Below are positions 22,455-27,638 of a DNA stretch of 27,638 nucleotides, in pieces. Made by a program: the position numbers and the translations under genes. Position 1 is the first letter of the stretch. Each line of letters starts with the position of its first letter. The notes under the pieces were generated by a model that saw only the letters and a program-made list of their open reading frames with translations, was not told the origin of the DNA and made no database searches. This DNA comes from JAZDJT01 sp043803845 (GTDB taxonomy: Bacteria; Patescibacteriota; Minisyncoccia; Minisyncoccales; GCA-002788555). The stretch spans positions 1 through 27,638 of the forward strand of contig JAZDJT010000008.1 of assembly GCA_043803845.1 (NCBI GenBank), read 5' to 3'.

Positions 22455-22868
22455 TTATTTGCTAAAAAATTTTTCTTTAATCGCCCTAAAAAAAGTTGTG
22501 AAGAAATTATCGTTCTTAGCTTCTATTTTTAGCTCCTCTTTGTCTTCTTCGGGCACCACAAAAATTATTTTTTCTCCGGGAGCGACTAAATTCAACTTCT
22601 CTTTGACGGTCCTAATAAGATAACCTTCGCTCTGAAGATAATTCAGCAGGTTTTTAAGGTCGCTTCTTCTCCTTTTCGCCTGCTCGATTTTTTCCTCTTG
22701 ACTGGCTAAAGATTTTTTTGCGAAACTCCACTCCCGAAATTTATCATAGCCAACCCTTATCAATCCTGACAAAACCAATATCAGCAAAAAGAAAAAAATC
22801 TTTGAGGAGAAGAGAGAGATCGCTCCCTTCTTCTTTTTGCCAAAATTGTGCCTCTGTGCCTTCTTCAT
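22455..22868 (-). CDS. DivIC/FtsB-like septum formation protein
   Basis: This 137-residue single-pass membrane protein has a basic N-terminus (about 1-18), one hydrophobic segment (about 20-40, FFFLLILVLSGLI), and a coiled coil (about 50-80, SLASQEEKIEQAKRRRSDLK). The segment LNLVAPGEKIIFVVPEE matches the EKLGLVKPGE...P pattern of FtsB/DivIC. These proteins bridge FtsL and FtsQ in the divisome. A Lys/Phe-rich C-terminal tail follows. The assignment is by architecture and that motif. Confidence 0.78.
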   Translation of the reverse strand: MKKAQRHNFGKKKKGAISLFSSKIFFFLLILVLSGLIRVGYDKFREWSFAKKSLASQEEKIEQAKRRRSDLKNLLNYLQSEGYLIRTVKEKLNLVAPGEKIIFVVPEEDKEELKIEAKNDNFFTTFFRAIKEKFFSK

Positions 22869-22876
22869 GATAAAAT

Positions 22877-22904
22877 ATTATATCTCCTCGAGAAGAAAAG
22901 TAAA
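22877..22904 (-). promoter_or_regulatory. Promoter for the DivIC-like gene, nearly leaderless
   Basis: On the - strand, TTTACT (22899-22904), 16 bases, and a perfect TATAAT (22877-22882) lie just before the ATG at 22868. The start point would fall within a few bases of the start codon, so the mRNA would have almost no leader. Confidence 0.6.
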
Positions 22905-22933
22905 CCCCTTAGAAAGGACTTTTTCTAACGGGG
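22905..22933. other. Bulged 11-bp inverted repeat in divergent spacer
   Basis: CCCCTTAGAAA (22905-22915) pairs with TTTCTAA-C-GGGG (22922-22933) with one bulged C and a 6-base loop. It sits between the divergent DivIC-like and flavoprotein genes, directly upstream of the -35 of the former. It could be an operator for a dimeric regulator or an RNA hairpin in a + strand transcript. It lacks a T-run. Confidence 0.5.
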
Positions 22934-22971
22934 GTAAATAACTTTCCTTGGGCAGCAGCTAATCTAATAAT

Positions 22972-24018
22972 ATGTATGACGTTATTGTAGTAGGCGGAGA
23001 GACAATCGGATTGTTCCTCGCCAATAAATTTGCCGAGAAGGGTTATTCTGTTCTGTTAGTCGAAAGAAAAAAGGAGACAGGGGACAAAGTCTGTTCGGGG
23101 CTTGTTTCCTCTTCCTTCCTTAACCTGATAGAAGATGATGGCGGATGGGTGGAAAAGGAATTTTCGGGAGCACGAATCTGGATTGAGGAAGAATTCTTTG
23201 ACTTCAAGGGCAAAGCCTTACTTTTAAACCGCAAGGCCTTGAACGGTTGCCTCAAAAAAAATGCTCTTAAAAAAGGCGTGGATTTTATTTTAGGGAAGGA
23301 CCTGACGAGAGCAAGAGAAGAGAGAAGTTTTGTTGAAATAACCTTGAGAAACGGCGAGGGGGCGAGAGGGAAAATTCTAGCGGGCTGCGACGGCGCAAAC
23401 TCAATCGTGGCCAGAGAAGTCGGGCTGCCAGCCCAAGGAAAATTTCTTCTTGGAGTAATCTGCTACGAAGAGAAGAGAGACGAAGAAGGGCAGAAAAACG
23501 ATGCCCCAGAACTTTTGTTTAAAAAAGATTTCGCCGGTTTTTTCGCCTGGAGAATTCCAAGAAAAGATTCAATCGAGTGGGGAACCGCCCTGCCGCCCTC
23601 CTTATTCCCCGGACGAAAACTGAGAGCCTTTTTAGATAAAATGGGTATTAAGGTAAAAAAAATGAGTGGCGCCTTAATCCCCGTTTCTCCTCGCAAAAAA
23701 ACCGTGACCAAGCGCTGTTTTCTCTGCGGAGATTCTGCCGGGCAGATAAAACCGGCAACCGGCGGCGGCCTCATCTATGGGCTCTTGTCGGCAAAAATCG
23801 CCAGTGAATTAATTAGACCGGAGTCTCCGAACACACTCCTCTATGAGAAATCCTGGAGGAGAAAGCTTGAACGGGAAATCGCCTTAGGTCTTTTTTTGAA
23901 AAGTTGTTATCGCTTACCTAATTTCGCAAAAAAAATAGGGATATCCTGGTTGCAGAGGAAAAACAATTTAGACCAAGATAACCCTTCGACTATATTCAGA
24001 AACTGGAGAAAAAATTAA
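22972..24018 (+). CDS. Geranylgeranyl-reductase-family FAD-dependent oxidoreductase
   Basis: This 348-residue flavoprotein has the p-hydroxybenzoate-hydroxylase fold order: N-terminal Rossmann strand YDVIVVGGETIGL (2-14), VLLVERKKETGDKVCSGLVS like the KxCGG region of geranylgeranyl reductases, the mid DG motif GCDGANSIVARE, and the C-terminal FAD-binding CFLCGDSAGQIKPATGGGLIYGLLSA. Such enzymes reduce isoprenoid chains or oxidise related substrates. The GxGxxG motif is changed: E10 replaces the middle Gly. No isoprenoid gene is nearby, so the substrate is open. The 3' end overlaps convergent dnaN by 4 bases. The ATG has no Shine-Dalgarno. Confidence 0.85.
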   Translation: MYDVIVVGGETIGLFLANKFAEKGYSVLLVERKKETGDKVCSGLVSSSFLNLIEDDGGWVEKEFSGARIWIEEEFFDFKGKALLLNRKALNGCLKKNALKKGVDFILGKDLTRAREERSFVEITLRNGEGARGKILAGCDGANSIVAREVGLPAQGKFLLGVICYEEKRDEEGQKNDAPELLFKKDFAGFFAWRIPRKDSIEWGTALPPSLFPGRKLRAFLDKMGIKVKKMSGALIPVSPRKKTVTKRCFLCGDSAGQIKPATGGGLIYGLLSAKIASELIRPESPNTLLYEKSWRRKLEREIALGLFLKSCYRLPNFAKKIGISWLQRKNNLDQDNPSTIFRNWRKN

Positions 24019-25130
24019 ATGGTTTTGGGCATTAATACGTAGAGGTAGCTCTTGTCGCCAATCGGTTTGAGAACGGCCGGCATGGCGGTGTCATTGAGAC
24101 CGAAGGAAACCTCGCTGGAATCTATAGCCGACAGACCATCGAGCAGATAACGCCAATTGAAAACTATCTCTATCGGCTTCCCTTCAATTTCTCCTTCTAA
24201 TTTGGAATTAACCTCGCCGACCTCTGCCGAGGCAGAAGTGATGGTAAGAGACTTTGACGGTTCAAATCTCAATTTCACGTCTTGGATGCGGCTGGAGAAA
24301 AGGCTGGCTATTTTGATTTTTTTTTGGAACTCGTTTTTATCCAGTATCGCCTGAGTGTTTATTTTCTGAGGGATAATTCCTTCGTAATCCGGGTATTGAC
24401 CCTCTATCAATCTTGAGACTAAAACGATTTTTGGGTCCGACGGGTCTTTGGGGGCAAACTCAAATCCTACCTGTGAAGGTTCAATTGTCATTTTGATTTT
24501 ACCGTCGAGGTCGGAAAAAATGTAAATAAGTTCGTTGGCAGTTCTCTGGGGGATGATGATTGATTTTTTCCCGACTTCCGAAGGCAAGCTGATTTTCTTC
24601 TCGCCTAACCTTATGCTATCGGTTCCTACGAGACTGATGCTTTTCTTTTCTGCCTTTATTAAAATTCCTGAAATCTCAACTCTGGTATCGGACGGAGAAG
24701 CTATGTGACTCACCTTGGAAAGACCCTCTATAAGAATTTTACTTTCGATTTCCGTGAAGAGTTTTTCTTTGATCTGCGGTAAAATCGGGAATTCCTTCGG
24801 GTCCTGGCCTAGAATCTTAGCCTGGAAACCTTTTGTTTTCACATTTATTGTTAGGCCTTTTTCTTCGATTCTTATTTCTCCAGTTGGTAAATAAGAAATG
24901 AAGTCAGAGAAGATTTTCCCTGGAACCGTAACCTTCCCATCCCTTTCCGATTTCACGGGCAGTTGAATAGAAAGGCCTATTTCCAAATTAGTAGACGATA
25001 TTAGGAGCACGCCCTTTTTTAACTCGAGCAGTATGTTGTTAAGAATTGGTAAGGTTAAGTTACTTCCACAAAGGTGAGTTACAAAATTTACCACTTTTTT
25101 GAATTTTTCCGAAGAGATTAAAAATTTCAT
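24015..25130 (-). CDS. dnaN: DNA polymerase III beta sliding clamp
   Basis: The beta clamp encircles DNA and tethers the replicative polymerase. It has 371 residues (E. coli 366). The start MKFLISSEKFKKVVNFVTHL, the first-domain LPILNNILLEL and STNLEIGLS, the PxKIFSDFISYLPTGEI block, and the C-terminal YLYVLMPKTI (the YVVMPxRL end) are all present. It follows dnaA in the usual order, 149 bases downstream with its own promoter candidate. Confidence 0.97.
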   Translation of the reverse strand: MKFLISSEKFKKVVNFVTHLCGSNLTLPILNNILLELKKGVLLISSTNLEIGLSIQLPVKSERDGKVTVPGKIFSDFISYLPTGEIRIEEKGLTINVKTKGFQAKILGQDPKEFPILPQIKEKLFTEIESKILIEGLSKVSHIASPSDTRVEISGILIKAEKKSISLVGTDSIRLGEKKISLPSEVGKKSIIIPQRTANELIYIFSDLDGKIKMTIEPSQVGFEFAPKDPSDPKIVLVSRLIEGQYPDYEGIIPQKINTQAILDKNEFQKKIKIASLFSSRIQDVKLRFEPSKSLTITSASAEVGEVNSKLEGEIEGKPIEIVFNWRYLLDGLSAIDSSEVSFGLNDTAMPAVLKPIGDKSYLYVLMPKTI

Positions 25131-25279
25131 ATTATAATTATAATAACGTTTTATAATATATATAAATCTATAATAACTAATTGTGGGGATAAAGGCAAAA
25201 GATGATTTTTTTGTTTATAGCTCTTGTTTTGATTATATTTTAATCTTTGGGAAAAACTTAGGAAAAGTATGTATAAAAT
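25131..25279. other. dnaA-dnaN spacer, candidate origin segment
   Basis: This 149-base spacer contains a strongly AT-rich tract (25131-25180) that could unwind easily, one DnaA-box-like TTATCCCCA (25184-25192, - strand), and a pair of 11-bp-spaced repeats, TGGGAAAAACT (25248) and TAGGAAAAGTA (25259). With the dnaA upstream spacer it may form a two-part origin like that of B. subtilis. Inferred from position and repeats. Confidence 0.5.
25170..25198 (-). promoter_or_regulatory. dnaN promoter with DnaA-box-like spacer
   Basis: On the - strand, TTGCCT (25193-25198), a 17-base spacer, and TATTAT (25170-25175) form a promoter about 40 bases before dnaN. The spacer holds TTATCCCCA (25184-25192), 8 of 9 to the DnaA box TTATCCACA, so DnaA could repress dnaN here. 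The DNA from 25131 to 25180 is almost pure A/T. Confidence 0.55.
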
Positions 25280-26656
25280 TTAACCGTTATAGATTTTTTC
25301 TCTGATAACATCAATTTCCTTAGCGAAATCGGCGTCTTTCTTCAGTTTCTCCTCAACTTTTTCACAGGAATATCCCACGGTAGTATGGTCCTTGTTACCC
25401 AACTTTACGCCGATTGAAGGCAGGGAAAGAGCGAGCTCTTCTCTCAAAAAGTGCATTATTATTTGACGAGGCGAAACCAGTTCTTTTTTCCGACTCTTGG
25501 AAAGTATCTCTTTGCGCGTGACGTTATAGAAGTCGCAAACATTCTCAATGATTTTGTTGGGAGATATTCTTTTTTTGGGCTCCTCGATAATGTCTCTCAA
25601 GTTTTCTTTTACTCTCTCGGCGCTTTTCTCTCTCTCGAAGATGACCAAGGCCTTGACCAGAACGCCTTCCAACTCTCTGATGTTTTTTTTGACGTTGATG
25701 GTAATGAATTCCAACAGCTCCTTCGGCAGGAAGGCTTCTCTCTCTTCCAACTTTTCTTCTAAAATTGCTAGCCTTTCCTCGAACTCAGGGAAACTGATGT
25801 CTACCACCATTCCTCCTTCAAAGCGGGACCTCAACCTCTCTTCCAGTTTTTCGATCGCTTGAGGAGGACGATCCGAAGAGAGAATAATCTGCTTACCGTT
25901 TTCAGTTAAATCATTGAAGATTCTGAAAAAGACTTCCTGTGTTCTTTCCTTGCCGGCGATGAAACCAATATCGTCGATTATCAAGACATCAAATTGGCTG
26001 TAGCTTTTAACAAGTTTTTCTATGCTGCCGTCACGAATGGTTGATATAACCTCGCTGGTAAAAGTAGGGCAAGGTATGTACTTAACCTTTTTTTTCTTTT
26101 TGGCGTTTACTATTTCGTTGCCGATCGCTTCCAAGAGATGGGTTTTGCCAAGCCCCACCTTACTGTAGATGAAGAGAGGGTTGTATTCCAGGCGAGATTT
26201 TTTGAAGGGGAATCCCTTCAAAAAAGAACTATCGAGGATTCTCTTGGTGATGGAGACGGCGCAAGCGTGAGCGAGTTGATTGAAGTTGCCGACAACAAAT
26301 GTTGAGAAGGTGTAACGAGGATTAAGCCCCGATAGACGGTTTTGGTAAAAATCGATTTTCTGTTGGGCAAAATCTATCTCGTTCGTTCCGCTTTTGCCTG
26401 TTGTTTCTTTCCGTCCCGAGATGGCGTATTTTATCCTCCTCACCTTTGGTGAAAGCTGGCGGAAGGAAAAAAGTAGCTCTTGCTCGAATTTGTTTTGGAG
26501 CCACTCTCTAACGAAAATATTAGGCACGGAGATGATGACTTCGTCTTCCTCTAGGCTTTTGATATTGGTGTCGCGAAACCATGTGGCAAAGGTCGGACGA
26601 GAGAGTTTCTCTTCCAGGCGAGACAATACCGATTGCCACAATATAATATTGTCCAT
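25280..26656 (-). CDS. dnaA: Chromosomal replication initiator DnaA
   Basis: DnaA binds origin boxes and melts DNA to start replication. It has 458 residues. Domain I is at about 1-80. The AAA+ domain has Walker A KVGLGKTHLL (166-175; the usual GG before VG is SK), Walker B VLIIDDIGF (224-232), sensor I ILSSDRPP, and the Arg finger region ERLRSRFEGG. Domain IV has the DNA-binding signature GNKDHTTVGYSCEKVEEKL (Asp-His-Thr-Thr core intact). A strong promoter precedes it. Confidence 0.98.
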   Translation of the reverse strand: MDNIILWQSVLSRLEEKLSRPTFATWFRDTNIKSLEEDEVIISVPNIFVREWLQNKFEQELLFSFRQLSPKVRRIKYAISGRKETTGKSGTNEIDFAQQKIDFYQNRLSGLNPRYTFSTFVVGNFNQLAHACAVSITKRILDSSFLKGFPFKKSRLEYNPLFIYSKVGLGKTHLLEAIGNEIVNAKKKKKVKYIPCPTFTSEVISTIRDGSIEKLVKSYSQFDVLIIDDIGFIAGKERTQEVFFRIFNDLTENGKQIILSSDRPPQAIEKLEERLRSRFEGGMVVDISFPEFEERLAILEEKLEEREAFLPKELLEFITINVKKNIRELEGVLVKALVIFEREKSAERVKENLRDIIEEPKKRISPNKIIENVCDFYNVTRKEILSKSRKKELVSPRQIIMHFLREELALSLPSIGVKLGNKDHTTVGYSCEKVEEKLKKDADFAKEIDVIREKIYNG

Positions 26657-26690
26657 AGAGGCTTTTGTTGTAAGGCGATTTTAATTCATT

Positions 26691-26719
26691 ATTCTAATCC
26701 TTGGATCCGTCAACGTCAA
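26691..26719 (-). promoter_or_regulatory. dnaA promoter
   Basis: On the - strand, TTGACG (26714-26719), a 17-base spacer, and TAGAAT (26691-26696), each 5 of 6 to consensus, lie 35 bases before the dnaA ATG. A second TTGACG directly follows the first inside the spacer. The phased TGGGGAAAA repeats begin 10 bases upstream of the -35, a good place for DnaA autoregulation. Confidence 0.7.
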
Positions 26720-26778
26720 GGGAGAAAATGGGGAAAAGTTGGGGAAAACTAAGTTTCTAGAATAATTTTATCCTTTTA
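26720..26778. other. dnaA-rpmH spacer with phased TGGGGAAAA repeats, candidate origin segment
   Basis: Between the divergent dnaA and rpmH promoters, TGGGGAAAAGT (26729) and TGGGGAAAACT (26740) are tandem at one helical turn (11 bp). On the - strand each reads TTTTCCCCA, 7 of 9 to the DnaA box TTATCCACA. TTATCCTTT on the + strand (26768-26776) is a further weak match. This rpmH-dnaA-dnaN neighbourhood is the classical bacterial origin locus. Confidence 0.5.
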
Positions 26779-26807
26779 TTTGCATTTTGACAAAAGATTA
26801 TGATAAT
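26779..26807 (+). promoter_or_regulatory. Candidate promoter for rpmH-rnpA-yidC
   Basis: TTTGCA (26779-26784), 17 bases, and GATAAT (26802-26807) lie 21 bases before the rpmH ATG. An overlapping TTGACA at 26787-26792 is a perfect -35, but the only -10 near it (TATAGT, 26807-26812) is at 14 bases, which is too short. Which pair is used is unclear. Confidence 0.4.
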
Positions 26808-26828
26808 ATAGTTTCATATATTAAAAAT

Positions 26829-26963
26829 ATGGGCATCACTTATCGTCCCAAAAGGAGAAAAAGAAAAAGGGTGCATGGTTTTTTAAAAAGAATGAGAACG
26901 AGTGGAGGCAGAAATGTTCTTTCGAGAAGAAGGAGCAAGAAGAGAACAAGACTGACTGTCTAA
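26829..26963 (+). CDS. rpmH: Ribosomal protein bL34
   Basis: This 44-residue, very basic protein of the 50S subunit starts MGITYRPKRRKRKRVHGF and continues with LKRMRTSGGRNVLSRRRSKK, the bL34 pattern (TxQPxxRKRxRxHGF, RMxTxxGRxVLxxRRxKGR). It ends TRLTV. It is divergent from dnaA and followed by rnpA after 30 bases, the conserved origin-proximal order. Confidence 0.96.
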   Translation: MGITYRPKRRKRKRVHGFLKRMRTSGGRNVLSRRRSKKRTRLTV

Positions 26964-26993
26964 GTCCTCCCCTATTTAATCTCTTTTTAAATC

Positions 26994-27329
26994 GTGCTGC
27001 AAAAAACCTACAGGCTAAAGAAAAAAGAAATCGAAAGGGTCTTCAGAAAGAGTAGAAAATATAAAGGAAGCTTTCTGAATTTAAGACTAAGCAAAAACAA
27101 TCTTCCTGTTTCACGCTGGTCTTTCATCGTCCCAGTAGCTGTTTCCAAATATTCCTCCCAAAGGAACTTTATTAAGAGGTCTTTGAGGGAAGCTTTGCGA
27201 AAAAAAATAAAAATAATCAGGCCGGGTTTCGACGGCATAATTCTAGCCCTCCCCAACGCCTTAGGGAAAGATCATTTAGATATAGAAAAAGAGATTGAAA
27301 ATTTGTTAGTAATCTCAGGGCTCAAATAA
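26994..27329 (+). CDS. rnpA: Ribonuclease P protein component
   Basis: RnpA helps the RNase P RNA bind and cut pre-tRNA leaders. It has 111 residues with a GTG start that gives the family N-terminus MLQKTYRLKKKEIERVFRKS. The RNA-binding signature is SQRNFIKRSLREALRKK, where the usual RNRxKR has Phe instead of the second Arg. FIVPVAVSKY precedes it as in the family. It lies between rpmH and yidC, 12 bases before the latter. Confidence 0.94.
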   Translation: MLQKTYRLKKKEIERVFRKSRKYKGSFLNLRLSKNNLPVSRWSFIVPVAVSKYSSQRNFIKRSLREALRKKIKIIRPGFDGIILALPNALGKDHLDIEKEIENLLVISGLK

Positions 27330-27341
27330 TTAAAGATAAAT

Positions 27342-27638
27342 ATGAATATTTTTACTTTAGTTTTCCAAGAGATATTATATCGGCCACTATTAAACCTGTT
27401 AGTTTTTTTCTATCAGTTGCCTCTAATCGATTTTGGTTCGGCGATTTTACTCTTGACTGTTTTTACCAGGCTTTTGCTCTGGCCCCTGAACTCCAAGATG
27501 ATTAAGGGCCAAAACGAAAGTCAGTCAAAGAGCGCGCAAATCAAAGAAAGGATTGACGAGATAAAGACAAAATACAAAGACGACCCGCCTCGCCAAAACG
27601 AAGAAGTGATGAAGCTCTGGAAGGAGATGAAATTTAAC
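27342..27638 (+). CDS. yidC: Membrane protein insertase YidC/Oxa1, N-terminal part
   Basis: The first 99 codons are in the window; the gene runs off the right edge. The protein begins with MNIFTLVFQEILYRPLLNLL, a hydrophobic segment, then LPLIDFGSAILLLTVFTRLL and LLWPLNSKMIKGQNESQ, the Oxa1-core first transmembrane segment and the cytosolic hairpin with a conserved IKERIDEIKTKYKDD pattern. The short N-terminus, without the large periplasmic domain of E. coli YidC, is the Gram-positive/CPR type. The order rpmH-rnpA-yidC supports the call. Confidence 0.93.
   Translation, partial: MNIFTLVFQEILYRPLLNLLVFFYQLPLIDFGSAILLLTVFTRLLLWPLNSKMIKGQNESQSKSAQIKERIDEIKTKYKDDPPRQNEEVMKLWKEMKFN

Noticed and set aside
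1..27638. Alternative genetic code with UGA as glycine
   Set aside because: TGA ends priA and the gene before it at the expected places, and no in-frame TGA is needed inside any gene.
1..27638. CRISPR array, insertion sequence, prophage or defence system
   Set aside because: No regularly spaced repeats, transposase, integrase or known defence protein was seen; gene content is core housekeeping throughout.

Overview
The window is a core-gene segment of a small bacterial genome, most likely a Patescibacteria/CPR member (Parcubacteria-like). This is inferred from content, not from a database match. The S10-spc ribosomal block lacks uL30 (rpmD), carries a half-length uL15, and is tightly packed. 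Most starts have no recognisable Shine-Dalgarno sequence. Several housekeeping proteins (PriA, adenylate kinase, one Gre factor) are present in stripped or divergent forms. TGA is used as a normal stop (for example priA and the partial gene before it), so this is not the UGA=Gly code of Gracilibacteria/SR1.

Layout. (1) 1-2739, + strand: the tail of an unrecognised gene, a PriA homologue without its ATPase motifs, and a GreA/GreB-family protein with an altered tip. (2) 2828-4820, - strand: lysS and a canonical greA. (3) 4959-5558, + strand: a CDP-alcohol phosphatidyltransferase, overlapping map tail to tail. (4) 5544-22132, - strand, read from right to left: rpsL-rpsG-fusA, then tuf-rpsJ, then rplC-rplD-rplW-rplB-rpsS-rplV-rpsC-rplP-rpmC-rpsQ-rplN-rplX-rplE-rpsN-rpsH-[methyltransferase]-rplF-rplR-rpsE-rplO-secY-adk-map. 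A promoter lies before tuf. A strong intrinsic terminator preceded by a 9-codon mini-ORF lies between rpsJ and rplC. (5) 22338-22868, - strand: tRNA-Gly(CCC) and a DivIC/FtsB-like division protein. (6) 22972-24018, + strand: a geranylgeranyl-reductase-like flavoprotein. (7) 24015-27638: the classical replication-origin neighbourhood, with dnaN and dnaA on the - strand and rpmH-rnpA-yidC on the + strand.

Most genes build or feed the ribosome: 23 ribosomal proteins, two elongation factors, lysS, rnpA and a tRNA. The same long operon ends in membrane insertion (secY), nucleotide metabolism (adk) and N-terminal methionine removal (map). No mobile element, CRISPR array, rRNA or toxin-antitoxin system was seen.

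The points most worth a second look are: the ATPase-dead PriA; the methyltransferase gene inside the spc operon; the truncated uL15; the mini-ORF and terminator between rpsJ and rplC; 11-bp-phased TGGGGAAAA-type repeats on both sides of dnaA; and active-site substitutions in EF-G, uS12 and adenylate kinase. All positions and motif statements were read by eye. No alignment, search or folding program was run.
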